A DNA stretch of 64,000 bases from Chryseobacterium sp. CH25 (GCF_004119455.1 NZ_NRQT01000002.1:193501-257500); one strand, 5' to 3'; positions 46,764 to 56,799 are shown, numbered from the stretch's first letter. The notes: generated by a model not told the origin, from the sequence alone. Numbers and translations: made by a program.

Positions 46764-46794
46764 AGTTTCGGCGCACCTTTGGTGCGCCGAAACT
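46764..46794. repeat. GC-rich perfect palindrome
   Basis: AGTTTCGGCGCACC (46764-46777), loop TTT, GGTGCGCCGAAACT (46781-46794): 14 bp without a mismatch. Its GC content is far above the surrounding sequence. It is 14 bases after a separate terminator and has no T run on either side, so it is not a simple terminator. Confidence 0.7.
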
Positions 46795-46942
46795 GTTATT
46801 TATACAATAAATTCTTTGATTGTATACGTAAAAGTTATTTAAACTAATTATAGATTGTTATATTGATTTATTTCGGGGCTATTTTTTTATGATTTCTGTA
46901 TTGTTTTTTTTATATCTTTAAAAGTGAATTATTTCGAATTTT

Positions 46943-47305
46943 ATGAAAATTTTTATCAGTGTAATAATGATGTTTCTGATGGGCTGCAAACCTTCTGCTA
47001 CAAAAGGTTTTGTAAGTGATGATATGGAAAATAAGTATTCCAGAAAATTAAGCCCTGATCATCGGTTTACCCTTTTTTATAGATTTGAAGATAATCCACT
47101 GGATCCGGGAAGGTGGCTTAGCTATTATGTAACGGAGAACAAAACTGATATTCTCAAAAAAGAAAAAACGAAAATTCTTGCAGACTCTATTTATTGGAGA
47201 TCAGATAATGTTCTGGTCATCATACCTTATCGTAAAATGATAAAAGCAGATATGGAAGTAAGGGAAAAAGACAATGACAATCAAATTTTAATACCTGTAA
47301 AATAA
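46943..47305 (+). CDS. Small lipoprotein of unknown function
   Basis: A 120-residue protein with a lipobox (MFLMGC, Cys15). The mature part is polar and has no domain that I recognise (FTLFYRFEDNPLDPGRWLSYY). It lies 7 bases before the giant BNR lipoprotein gene, so the pair probably shares a transcript and perhaps a function. This mirrors the small lipoprotein next to the BNR protein at 33772, although I see no clear similarity between the two. Confidence 0.75.
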   Translation: MKIFISVIMMFLMGCKPSATKGFVSDDMENKYSRKLSPDHRFTLFYRFEDNPLDPGRWLSYYVTENKTDILKKEKTKILADSIYWRSDNVLVIIPYRKMIKADMEVREKDNDNQILIPVK

Positions 47306-47312
47306 CCACGAC

Positions 47313-50300
47313 ATGAAAAAAACTACATTAGAAATGGGGCAATCGCAATAAGCGCTGTTTTTTATTGAATGCCTGTCAGCATTTCAATACACAAGCAGAC
47401 AAAAGCCGTCCCCCGTCGGCAAATACTGACGGAATAGTGAAACAGAAAGAAAAAGAATCAACGGAACAGGATAAAATTAAAGTTTCGGACGATAAAAAAG
47501 TGTATGCTCAGGTTCAGAAAGAACAAAGCCTGAAAAAGATACTCGCTTATAATGATCCGAAGTTTAATAAAATTTTTGAAAACTTTGGTGATGGAGCTGA
47601 AGAAACTCAGCTTAGAAAGGAGCTATTAATGAGCATGGCAAAACCTGGTGAAATGGTTATGGGCCACCGTGCCGATAAAAAATTAAGAGAACAGGAAGCA
47701 GGGGCAAAAGAAAAAAAAGGAATTGAAGAGATGGCAGAATACAGACGTCAGATCACAATGCCTATCGGAACCAATACAATGCTTTATGAAGATGGAAATT
47801 TACTGAAAGAATATAACAAAGCGCTTAACAGTGCTACTCTTAAACAGGCGAAGCAAAAATCATTAACTGCTGCTAAAAATGGAACTTACTCTATTAACAA
47901 TGTTGTGTTTACAGAGAGAGGTCCTAATAATATTCCGGGAAGAGACAGAAGTATTGTAGTTTCACCTCAGAATCCTAATAAATGGTATGTAGGGTCAGTA
48001 GGAGGAGGAGTCTGGATTACAGACAATGCCGGAACAACCTGGAAAAATACTACAGATTTTGCAGTTCCTAACCTGGCTACTTCTACCATTGCCATTTCTG
48101 CACAAAACCCAAATGTTGTGTACGCCGGAACAGGAGAACCGTTTGGCAATCTGGATAAGATTACAGGGACGGGACTTATAAAATCTACAGATGCAGGAGA
48201 ACACTGGACAAGATTACTGAATACGGCTGCTTTTGGTGATGTAGGAAGACTATTGGTAAACCCTGCCAATTCAAATCATCTGTTGGCTGCTACTTCAAAA
48301 GGAATCTACGTAACTCAGGATGGTGGAACAACCTGGAATCAGACTTTTACAGGATCAACTGTAAATGGAACGGCGTATGTTTCCACTCAGGATCTTGTGG
48401 CAACCAGTGATTTCAGTGCAATATATGCATCTGTGAATACCTTAGGAGTTCTTAAATCTACAGATGGCGGAGCAACATGGACAAAAGTATTTGATGCATT
48501 AGCCCTTAATAAAGCAATAAAAAGAATTGAGATTGCCGTATCTCCAGTCAATCCGAGCAAGCTTTATCTGAGCTGCCAGGAAGGAACAACTACCGGAATA
48601 TATATGTCTGCCAATGCAGGAACCAGCTTTCAGGCTTTGACCTTTAAAACTGGAAACAGTAAGGAAATTCTTGGGGATCAGGGATGGTATGACAATGCCG
48701 TTACAGCCCATCCTTTTAATGAAAATATTATTTATATAGGTGGAGTTTCGGTAGCAAAGATTACGGTAGATACTACAGATAATTCATACAATGTACTTTC
48801 CATTGCAAGTGGGTATAATACAGCATATCTTAACACAGCTGTACATCCCGATCAGCATGGTATTGTTTGTCAGGTTGATCCGGCAAATCCTGCACAGTTT
48901 AGATTATTGCTGACGAATGACGGCGGAGTATATTCCACACAGTATAAAACAAATCCAGGGGAAACTCAGGGAGACTGGAGTAATCCTGTTACAGGACTTA
49001 ATACTACACAGTTCTACGGTGCAGATAAAAAGAACGGTGCAGATGCTTATGTTACAGGAGCTCAGGATAATGGATCCTCAGCTACCATTACAGCACCCTC
49101 ATCAAGCACATCAAATTACTTATCTTTATTAGGTGGAGACGGCTTTGAGGCTCTTTGGAACTATAATAAGCCTAATGAAATGATATTTGGTTCACAATAC
49201 AACAACTTTGTAAGAACAGAACAGGGAGTGAGCCTTACAGGTCGTTTTACAGCTAGAAATGCAGATTATGGATCATCATTTTCTCCATTCTATTCAAAAT
49301 TAGCCAATGCCAATAATAACCCGGATGTTGTATTTACTGTGTCTTCCAAAGGGGTGTGGAAGTCTCCGGATTTCGGAAGAACATGGGGCTTAACAACCTT
49401 TACGGCTGCCAATAACGGAACATGGAACGGAAATGCTTCTTTTGCTACGGTTAAAGTCTCAGTCGCAAACCCTGATGTAATTTGGGCAGGATCTGCAGCT
49501 TCCGGGGGAACAGGAACAACTTATAAGATCAATGTTTCAAAAGATAATGGATCTACTTTTGCAAAAACAACAGGGAATTTACCAACAACAGGCAATTACT
49601 ACATCAGTGGAATTTCACCGTCAAATACGACGGAAGCCAGAGCGTATGTACTCTTCTCTGTAGCCGACCAGCCGAAAGTGGTAAAAACCAATGATTTTGG
49701 TGCAACATGGTCTGATATCTCAGGATACAGTACGGGATCCGTATCTACAGGATTCCCAAATGTTCCGGTACATAGCTTAATTGAAATGCCATTTGATGAC
49801 AGAATCCTTTGGGCAGGAACAGACATAGGAATATTTGAAACTGTAGATAACGGTGCAACCTGGTCTCTGGTAACCACTATGCCGCCGGTTTCTATCTGGC
49901 AAATGAAGATTGTGAATGACCAGGTGGTTCTTGCTACCCACGGTAGAGGGGTATGGACGGCTACAATTCCCGAGTTAGCAACATACGTACTTCCTGAATA
50001 TGTATCGCGTCCAATCATAAAGAGTGCTAATCAGGTAGCTATTCATGATACAAAAGCCAAAGCAGTCTTTAATTATACCAATCCACAGATTACAAGTCTG
50101 AAAGTGTATATTGATAACGCATATGTATCAACCATTTCCAGTACTCAGGCTAATACGGATTATACTTTCACTACAACTTCAACTTTACCAGAGGGAATTC
50201 ATACAATTTCAGTCAGCGGGCTGTATGCTAATGGTACCAAAGAAACCATTAAGGATACAAAATCTTTAGATATTATCAACTTTAACAGTGGGGCATCTGC

Positions 50301-51054
50301 TATTAATGTTCCGGCCTTTGCTGCTAGTGATGTATATATTGGATCCGGTAAATTTGTAGTAGACAATGTTTCTAATAAATTCACTTATAATGTATTGAAT
50401 AATGTAGGACATCCATATGCCAATTCAACAAATTATCAGACCTATATAAAAACTCCGGTAATTGTAGGACCTGCCTCTGCAATGACAATGAGACATATGG
50501 CTCTTACAGAAGCAGGATATGATTTTGCTTATGTAGAAGGATCTAAAGATCTTGTTAACTGGACTACAATGGGTGTTTATGATGAAGCATCATTCAGTAA
50601 CTGGACTAATGGAGGAACTGCTCTTACAGCAGCCAATGTGAATGAGACATTATTCCAGAACAGTTCTTTAAATCTGGGAGCATTTGCCCCTGGAGATGAA
50701 ATTGCAGTGAGACTTCGCCTCACCAGTGATCCGGAGGTGGCTTCTTATGGATGGCTTATTAAATCTATAGTTCCTACCGCTTCTCTTGGGGTAAAAGATA
50801 TTGTGAAAGCAGAAGAAGGAATCAGATTAGTACCTAACCCGGCAGATGATGCCACAGGGATTATGCTTCCTGTTAATAATAAAGGGGATGTAGATGTTTA
50901 TGTGTATGATGCTTCCGGCAGACAGGTAATGTCTCTGAAAAAACAGAAAGGGCCAAAAATTGATATGGACGTAAAAGGTCTTACAAAAGGACTTTATCTG
51001 GTACTTGTAAAAACAGATACAGAAAATAAAGCATTAAAATTAATTAAAAACTAA
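47313..51054 (+). CDS. Giant BNR-repeat lipoprotein with T9SS domain; two base deletions in its signal peptide
   Basis: The long open frame runs 47365-51054 (1229 codons) and starts with a TTG inside what should be the lipobox (LLNAC). The true start is ATG 47313: adding one A to the A7 run 47316-47322 and one T to the T6 run 47358-47363 restores MKKNYIRNGAIAIS followed by AVFLLNAC, a perfect lipoprotein signal. The body has BNR/Asp-box repeats (ITDNAGTTWKNT, STDAGEHWTRLL, TQDGGTTWNQTF, STDGGATWTKVF, SKDNGSTFAKTT, TVDNGATWSLVT), then an Ig-like region and a T9SS type A domain (IRLVPNPADDATGI ... GLYLVLVKTDTENKALKLIKN). It thus carries both a lipid anchor and a T9SS signal. Confidence 0.85.
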
Positions 51055-51092
51055 GACTTACTTCTTTACAGGGCTACCTGTTATTAAATAAT

Positions 51093-51124
51093 AAAAAGAC
51101 TCTCCAAACTGGAGAGTCTTTTGT
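51093..51124. terminator. Bidirectional terminator between convergent genes
   Basis: AAAAGACTCTCCA / TGGAGAGTCTTTT with loop AAC. An A run precedes and a T run follows, so it can end both the BNR gene (+) and the NmrA gene (-). Confidence 0.85.
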
Positions 51125-51179
51125 TTTCTAACAATTTTATAAATATTAAAATTTTAGTTTTTCTTTTCTGATTTAGAAC

Positions 51180-52058
51180 TTAAAACTGAGAAGCAAATTC
51201 TTTAGCGAAGTCCTCTAGTTTAATACTCCCGGTAATAGGAGAATGATGCTCAATAAAATCTTTCTGTACGGTTCCTGTTTTCATGCCCAGTCCCATTTCA
51301 ACATACAGTTCAGCCATATCTTGAGGTAAACCGGCCTGCAGCATTCCGTTTAAAGAATCTTCATCTGAGAATTCTACCCATGGAAGTTCAGGTTTTTCAA
51401 TAGAAGTACCCAATACTTTGGCAAAATCAGAAGCCTTTCGGGAGTCACTTACAATATATCTGATATTTTTACCTGATTCATTTTTCACAAGTTCCTCTGC
51501 GGCTGCCCAGGCGATATCTGCCGGATGTACAACAGGAATTTCTGTGTTTTCAGGATAATTTCCCCCTATAATTCCTGCATTTTTAATTAATGGAATGTCA
51601 TTAAAGAAATTAGTGTAGAAATAACCGGCTCTTAAGAAAGTAAATGAAGTGTCTTCAAGTTCACGATAGAGTTTTTCGATATGATGAAGCCCTTTGATAG
51701 GTCCGTTTTCTACGGGAGATCCAGCTCCAACACTGCTTAACATGACCGCTCTTTTAACACCTGCGTTTTTTAATGCTTCGGCATAATTCTTTCCGGCACT
51801 GATGGTATTCTGAACAATATTCTCAGCACTGATGGCGGGTGGTGTCATTACAAATACGGCATCAGCTCCGTTAAACGTCTGAGTTAGGAATTCCACATTT
51901 GTAATAGATCCAATAGCAGGTTTTGCTCCTAAAGATTCAATATCATGTTTTCTGTTTTCATTGCTGCTGATGACAGTAATATCATGTCCTTGTTCTACCA
52001 GTTGCTTTGTTAAAGGTTTAGCAACGTTTCCCAGTGATCCTGTGATTATAATTTTCAT
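51180..52058 (-). CDS. NmrA/QorB-like NAD(P)-binding oxidoreductase
   Basis: A 292-residue cytoplasmic protein with an N-terminal Rossmann fold (MKIIITGSLGNVAKPL, a variant of GxxGxxG) and NmrA-type regions (GADAVFVMTPPA, AVMLSSVGAGSP, ADIAWAAAEEL). Homologues reduce quinones or act as redox sensors. It is divergent from the HxlR regulator at 52142; the shared 80-bp region carries the operator at 52100, which fits control by that regulator. Confidence 0.88.
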   Translation of the reverse strand: MKIIITGSLGNVAKPLTKQLVEQGHDITVISSNENRKHDIESLGAKPAIGSITNVEFLTQTFNGADAVFVMTPPAISAENIVQNTISAGKNYAEALKNAGVKRAVMLSSVGAGSPVENGPIKGLHHIEKLYRELEDTSFTFLRAGYFYTNFFNDIPLIKNAGIIGGNYPENTEIPVVHPADIAWAAAEELVKNESGKNIRYIVSDSRKASDFAKVLGTSIEKPELPWVEFSDEDSLNGMLQAGLPQDMAELYVEMGLGMKTGTVQKDFIEHHSPITGSIKLEDFAKEFASQF

Positions 52059-52092
52059 ATGTAAATATTTTTTTTATTTCCTGAGACAAAGT

Positions 52093-52121
52093 TATATTTG
52101 TACTTACTTTTATGCAAGTAC
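52093..52121 (+). promoter_or_regulatory. HxlR promoter with overlapping palindromic operator
   Basis: TATATTTG (52093-52100) is a -7 element. It overlaps GTACTTAC (52100-52107), six bases, GCAAGTAC (52114-52121), a palindrome with one mismatch. GTACTTAC recurs at 52118-52125 as a direct repeat. The site covers the expected transcription start, so it suits autorepression and control of the divergent NmrA gene. Confidence 0.65.
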
Positions 52122-52141
52122 TTACCCTAAAGTATGTAGTT

Positions 52142-52570
52142 ATGACAGCGATCAAAGAAAGTTCAACCATTCAGGAGAATAAAAAGACGGTACAGGATTG
52201 CCCTGTAATGTATGTTATGGAGAGAATTGGCGGTTTTTGGAAACCTATTATCCTGTTCAATCTTTCCACCGGAGAGAAAAGGTATAGCGAACTGAAGAAA
52301 GCAATTCCGGCAGTTACAGAAAAAATGCTGATTCAGCATCTTAAACAATTGGAATCAGACGGCCTTATTATCAGAACAGCAAAACCTATAGTACCACCTC
52401 ATGTTACGTATAAATTGAGTGATGCGGGCAATGAACTGGCTCCTGTTATTGATGCCATGGCGGCCTGGGCTTTTCAGGATATGGAAAGGAATGATAACAG
52501 ATGTGCAGATGGAAACAAATATATGATAGATAAAAATCAGAACGGCTTTGGCCAAAACCTTAAAAAATAA
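52142..52570 (+). CDS. HxlR-family transcription regulator
   Basis: A winged-helix regulator. The start is ATG 52142 (MTAIKESST): the earlier in-frame ATG (52112) would lie within five to ten bases of the expected transcript start and inside the operator. The 142-residue product has the family pattern CPVMYVMERIGGFWKPIILFNL, with the N-terminal Cys, YSELKKAIPAVTEKMLIQHLKQLESDGLI and the wing PHVTYKLSDAG. HxlR proteins often sense aldehydes, quinones or other electrophiles through that Cys. It is divergent from the NmrA gene. Confidence 0.9.
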   Translation: MTAIKESSTIQENKKTVQDCPVMYVMERIGGFWKPIILFNLSTGEKRYSELKKAIPAVTEKMLIQHLKQLESDGLIIRTAKPIVPPHVTYKLSDAGNELAPVIDAMAAWAFQDMERNDNRCADGNKYMIDKNQNGFGQNLKK

Positions 52571-52602
52571 AAAAAGGTTCTTCAATCTGAAGAACCTTTT
52601 TT
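52571..52602. terminator. Bidirectional terminator between HxlR and alcohol dehydrogenase genes
   Basis: Perfect 14-bp stem AAAAAGGTTCTTCA / TGAAGAACCTTTTT with loop ATC. It serves the convergent pair in both directions. Confidence 0.85.
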
Positions 52603-52621
52603 GTTATATCCTGTAGGAGAA

Positions 52622-53674
52622 TTATAAGGACTGCATATCAATCACAAAACGGTATCTTACATCACTCTTCAGCATTCTTTCATACGCTTCATTAATTTCC
52701 TGCATTTTAATCATCTCAATTTCCGAAACAATATTGTGTTCTCCACAGAAATCCAATAATTCCTGTGTCTCAGCAATACCACCAATTACAGATCCTGCTA
52801 CTGATTTTCTTCCCAAAATCATCGGAACTGTATTCAGAATAGGCTCCAGTCCTCCTAAATATCCTACAAGAACATGTGTTCCGCTGATATTTAAAGTCGT
52901 AACATAAGGGTTTACATCATGTACATAAGGAACGGTATCAATAATCACATCAAATTTCCCTTTTACAGATTTCATCTGTTCTTCATCTGTAGAAATAATA
53001 ACATGATCTGCTCCCAGTTGTTTAGCATCTTCAGTTTTTCCCGGGGTTCTTGAAAATAAGGTAACTTCTGCTCCTAAGCCTTTTGCCAGCTTAATAGCCA
53101 TATGTCCCAATCCACCTAAACCAACAACAGCTACTTTAGAATTTGGACCTACATTCCAGTGTCTTAATGGTGACCATGTTGTAATTCCCGCACAAAGAAG
53201 AGGAGCTACAGCAGCTGGATCAAGGTTTTCAGGAACTTTTAAAACGTGGTGAGAATCTACCACTACTTTTTGGGAATAACCTCCGAAAGTATGACCTCCC
53301 GTATGCTTGTCTTTTCCGTTATAAGTTCCGGTGAATCCGTTTTCACAGTACTGTTCAAGATCATGCTGGCAGCTGTTACAGTGCCCACAGGAATCTACAA
53401 TACATCCTACTCCTGCAAGATCACCTACTTTAAATTTAGAGACCTCATTTCCTACTTTTGTAATTCTTCCTATAATTTCGTGTCCGGGAACAGCAGGGTA
53501 GATGGTTCCGCCCCAGTCGTTTCTTGCTGTATGAAGATCAGAATGGCATACTCCACAGTATAGAATCTCAATTTCTACATCTTTGGAAGTAACCTCTCTT
53601 CTTTCAATATTCATTTCTTTCAGATCTGCTGTGGTAGACTCTGCTCCGTAAGCTTTTACTGTAAATGTGTTCAT
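52622..53674 (-). CDS. Zinc-dependent NAD(P)-alcohol dehydrogenase (YahK/CAD type)
   Basis: A 350-residue enzyme. Catalytic zinc site CGVCHSDLH and GHEIIG, structural zinc site with four Cys in DSCGHCNSCQHDLEQYC, and nucleotide-binding GLGGLGHMAIKLAKGLG. It has the CAD/YahK signature, so it probably reduces a broad range of aldehydes to alcohols. It is read in the same direction as the cupin gene (36-bp gap), with which it probably forms an operon. Confidence 0.93.
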   Translation of the reverse strand: MNTFTVKAYGAESTTADLKEMNIERREVTSKDVEIEILYCGVCHSDLHTARNDWGGTIYPAVPGHEIIGRITKVGNEVSKFKVGDLAGVGCIVDSCGHCNSCQHDLEQYCENGFTGTYNGKDKHTGGHTFGGYSQKVVVDSHHVLKVPENLDPAAVAPLLCAGITTWSPLRHWNVGPNSKVAVVGLGGLGHMAIKLAKGLGAEVTLFSRTPGKTEDAKQLGADHVIISTDEEQMKSVKGKFDVIIDTVPYVHDVNPYVTTLNISGTHVLVGYLGGLEPILNTVPMILGRKSVAGSVIGGIAETQELLDFCGEHNIVSEIEMIKMQEINEAYERMLKSDVRYRFVIDMQSL

Positions 53675-53710
53675 TTTATAATGTATTTTATTTAAATTAA
53701 TAAGTTGATG

Positions 53711-54115
53711 CTATAAATTACTATACTCTTCATCTGTTACAGGATCCAGCCATTCTACAATACCATTCTGTGTATTGGTATTGATGGCGATATGCGAGAA
53801 TTCACTGTCAGATGCTGCACCATGCCAATGGATGACATTCGGAAGAATATTAACGATGTCTCCAGGATGTAAAATCTGTGCAGGTTTTCCTTTTTCCTGA
53901 TAATATCCGGTTCCTGAAGTTACGATTAAAACTTGTCCGCCTCCGTGAGAGTGCCAGTTATTTCTGCATCCCGGCTCAAAGATTACATTTCCGATCTGGC
54001 AGTTCAGCTGATCTTCATTAGGTTTCAGGATCTGAACCCATGCTGTTCCTCCTGAAAAATAATCCGAAGGTGCTTTTTCTCCCTTCGGAAAAATAGTTGT
54101 ATTAAAAGTTTCCAT
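53711..54115 (-). CDS. Cupin-domain protein
   Basis: The start METFNTTIF (ATG at 54115) is preferred over an upstream Met at 54145, as it gives the usual 134-residue length. Cupin motif 1 is NNWHSHGGGQVLIVTSGTGYY and motif 2 is ILHPGDIVNILPNVIHWHG; the His residues (H near 67, H69 and H near 108) would bind a metal ion. The reaction is unknown; homologues include carboxymuconolactone-like and quercetinase-like cupins. It is divergent from the AraC regulator at 54245. Confidence 0.88.
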   Translation of the reverse strand: METFNTTIFPKGEKAPSDYFSGGTAWVQILKPNEDQLNCQIGNVIFEPGCRNNWHSHGGGQVLIVTSGTGYYQEKGKPAQILHPGDIVNILPNVIHWHGAASDSEFSHIAINTNTQNGIVEWLDPVTDEEYSNL

Positions 54116-54216
54116 AACGGTACAAAATTCGAGACTTTTGAACAAACCTTACTTATATAGATTACCGAATTACTTACCATTTTTACAGACAGGATATCTG
54201 TTATGCCGGAAATTGG

Positions 54217-54224
54217 TAATTTTG
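54217..54224 (+). promoter_or_regulatory. -7 element of the AraC-family gene
   Basis: TAATTTTG lies 20 bases before ATG 54245. A TCTG at 54197-54200 is a weak -33. The 130-bp divergent region must also contain the cupin/ADH promoter. Confidence 0.5.
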
Positions 54225-54244
54225 AACTGTAAAAAATATACTTC

Positions 54245-55147
54245 ATGGAAAATCAGGTGGTTGAAATCTATAACAGTGTTTCGGAATATAATAAAATGGC
54301 CAACCATGAAACGTTGCATCCATTGGTGAGTGTGATTGATTTTTCCAAATCAGATCCTATCTGTCAATACAGAAGAAAATTTGGTTTTTATACCGTTTTC
54401 CTGAAGGATGTGATGTGTGGAGACATGCAGTACGGAAAACACAGCTATGACTATCAGGAAGGAACGTTGGTCTTTATTGCCCCTGGGCAGACTTATGGGA
54501 TTTATAATCAGGGAAAATCTGTTCAGCCGGCAGGTTTTGCTTTAATTTTTCATCCTGATCTTTTAAAAGGAACCAATCTTGGGAAAAATATAAAAGACTA
54601 TAATTTCTTTTCCTATGATGTACATGAAGCACTGCATCTTTCAGAAAAAGAAAGAGAAATTATTCTGGATTGTTTTAACAATATAAAACACGAACTTGGG
54701 CAGGCAATTGATAAACACAGTAAATCATTAATTGTAAATAATATTGAACTGTTTCTCAACTACTGTATGCGTTTTTATGACCGTCAGTTTATCACCAGAG
54801 ATCATATTAATCAAGGAGTAATAGGGAAGTTTGAAAACCTTGTTGATGCTTACTTGAAATCAGATGATCCCAAAAATATAGGGTTTCCTATGGTGAATTA
54901 CTTTGCAGAAAAACTGAATCTTTCAGCCAATTATTTCGGAGATCTTATCAAAAAGGAATTAGGGATTTCCCCACAGGAATTTATTCACAATAAACTTATT
55001 GATATTGCTAAAGAACAGATCCTGGATCAAGGGAAATCAATCAGTGAAATTTCTTATGATCTGGGTTTTAAATATCCACAGCATTTTACAAGACTTTTCA
55101 AAACCAAAGTAGGTGTTTCTCCAAGTGAATACAAAACCTTGAATTGA
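54245..55147 (+). CDS. AraC-family transcription regulator
   Basis: A 300-residue regulator with an N-terminal cupin-like sensing domain (about 30-150; EGTLVFIAPGQTYGIYNQG) and a C-terminal AraC double helix-turn-helix (about 200-298; YFAEKLNLSANYFGDLIKKELG and ISEISYDLGFKYPQHFTRLFKTKVGVSPSEY). It is divergent from the cupin and alcohol dehydrogenase genes and probably controls them. The inducer is unknown. Confidence 0.92.
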   Translation: MENQVVEIYNSVSEYNKMANHETLHPLVSVIDFSKSDPICQYRRKFGFYTVFLKDVMCGDMQYGKHSYDYQEGTLVFIAPGQTYGIYNQGKSVQPAGFALIFHPDLLKGTNLGKNIKDYNFFSYDVHEALHLSEKEREIILDCFNNIKHELGQAIDKHSKSLIVNNIELFLNYCMRFYDRQFITRDHINQGVIGKFENLVDAYLKSDDPKNIGFPMVNYFAEKLNLSANYFGDLIKKELGISPQEFIHNKLIDIAKEQILDQGKSISEISYDLGFKYPQHFTRLFKTKVGVSPSEYKTLN

Positions 55148-55149
55148 GT

Positions 55150-55236
55150 TTAAACACAAATCTTACAAATGTTTTTCACAAATAGCATGAATTTATTTGT
55201 GGAAATTAGTGCATTCATTAGTGTCATTAGTGTTTA
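55150..55236. repeat. Degenerate palindrome after the AraC gene
   Basis: TTTTCACAAATA (about 55174-55185) can pair with TATTTGTGGAAA, and outer arms TAAACACAAAT / ATTAGTGTTTA also pair. The right part repeats TTAGTG three times. It resembles the other imperfect palindromes here in style but not in sequence. Confidence 0.45.
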
Positions 55237-55307
55237 ATTAACTCTATAAATTTTCTATTCTCAAAAAACAAAATTATCTTTAATGTAAAGTTTTTACAGT
55301 TAAAAAA

Positions 55308-56651
55308 ATGAGTTCACAACATACAGAAGCAGTGGTTCTCAATACCAAATTTGGAAAAATTACAGCATTCAAAGAAAATGGAGTCATTAAGGCAAAAAGT
55401 ATTCGCTATGCCCGTTCCGAAAGATTTCAGAGACCTGTTCCTGTAGAGCATTTTATTTTTGACAGCAGACTTCAGGATAAAACTCCGGTATGCCCACAGA
55501 AGCTAAGCCCGTTGGTGGAAAAAATGATTGGTAGAACACCGGTTGAAGAATTTGAACCGGATGAATCTACCCAATATCTTTCAGTTACCCGTCCTGAAAA
55601 TATACTTGAAAACGAAAAACTTCCGGTAATTGTTTGGATTCACGGTGGTTCTCATGAAATTGGCTGTGGTGATCTGCCTACAGCGGATCCTGCCGAATGG
55701 GTAAAAGAACAGAATATTATTGTGGTTACAGTTTCCTATCGTCTTGGGCTCTTCGGCTTTTTAGGCGGCGATGAAAAAAGACCACCTAATTTAGGACTTT
55801 TGGATATGATTGAAGCACTGAGGTGGATCAAAAATAATATCTCTGATTTTGGAGGTGATACAAAAAATATAACTCTGCTTGGTCAATCTTCCGGAGGAGA
55901 TGCAATTGCCCATCTGATGATTTCTGAAAATGTGGATAACTTATTTCAACGTGTCATTATTCAAAGTGCACCTTTGGGTTTACGTCATAAAAGGCAGAAA
56001 ATGTCAGCTGAGTTTCTGAAGAAAACAGAAGAGATTAAAGATGAGGTTGATATTTACAAGATGATGGAGGATTATGGGAAATTTGTTCCTTCAGTTATAA
56101 AATATGGTTTGAAAGCGGCCATGCCTTTTGGAACTCAATATGGATTCCCGCCTTTGTGTAAAGAAGATGAGGCTGTTGTAAAATGGAAAGAAAATGCAGT
56201 AAAATATGATGTGCTGATCGGCTTGAATAATGATGAAACTGCATTTTATCTGAAAACTTCAGAGGCTTTAAATAAATATTTTGGGAAAGGTTTCGGACTG
56301 AAAATTATGGACAAAACGGTTGAAAAAACTACAGAATTTATCTATGGATTACCAGCCAGACAATTTGCAGAAAATCATGCAAAAGGTGGTGGAAATGTCT
56401 ATTTATTCAGAATACATTCCAAACTAAAAGAGAATCCTATTGGAGCGCCTCATTGTATTGATCTTCCTCTGATCTTCGGTAACGAATCTGCATGGAAAAA
56501 CTCAGAAATGCTGAGAAATATTCCATGGGAACGTATTCATGAATATGGAACAAAACTCAGAGCATTATGGGCAGAATTTGCAAGAACAGGGAAAATTTCA
56601 GATCAATCGGAACGGCCGGAAATCCTTAAAATAGAAAAAATAGAACCGTAA
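55308..56651 (+). CDS. Type B carboxylesterase
   Basis: A 447-residue alpha/beta hydrolase of the carboxylesterase type B family without a signal peptide. It has the oxyanion segment LPVIVWIHGGSHEIG, the VSYRLGLFGFL block and the nucleophile elbow GQSSGG (S194; the family has GESAGG). A catalytic His lies in GAPHCIDLPLIFG. It hydrolyses short esters; the natural substrate is unknown. Gene order gives no further hint. Confidence 0.9.
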   Translation: MSSQHTEAVVLNTKFGKITAFKENGVIKAKSIRYARSERFQRPVPVEHFIFDSRLQDKTPVCPQKLSPLVEKMIGRTPVEEFEPDESTQYLSVTRPENILENEKLPVIVWIHGGSHEIGCGDLPTADPAEWVKEQNIIVVTVSYRLGLFGFLGGDEKRPPNLGLLDMIEALRWIKNNISDFGGDTKNITLLGQSSGGDAIAHLMISENVDNLFQRVIIQSAPLGLRHKRQKMSAEFLKKTEEIKDEVDIYKMMEDYGKFVPSVIKYGLKAAMPFGTQYGFPPLCKEDEAVVKWKENAVKYDVLIGLNNDETAFYLKTSEALNKYFGKGFGLKIMDKTVEKTTEFIYGLPARQFAENHAKGGGNVYLFRIHSKLKENPIGAPHCIDLPLIFGNESAWKNSEMLRNIPWERIHEYGTKLRALWAEFARTGKISDQSERPEILKIEKIEP

Positions 56652-56799
56652 ATAGATGTAAGGAGGCGGTTTTAAATTTTAATTCAATTATTATTTTCTT
56701 GTGATTTGATTTTCTTATTTTGTTGTTTTATAGTTAATTATGGTTATTTTAAAGGTTTTTTTATTATATTTATAAAACCAAATTCTAAAACATTGAACT

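Noticed and set aside
48917..49132. A 71-codon frame on the plus strand inside the giant BNR gene
   Set aside because: Out-of-frame shadow of the long BNR protein; Gln/His/Leu-rich translation without motif.
52112..52141. Upstream ATG (52112) as start of the HxlR gene
   Set aside because: It lies inside the operator and only a few bases from the expected transcript start; the Met at 52142 gives the normal family N-terminus.
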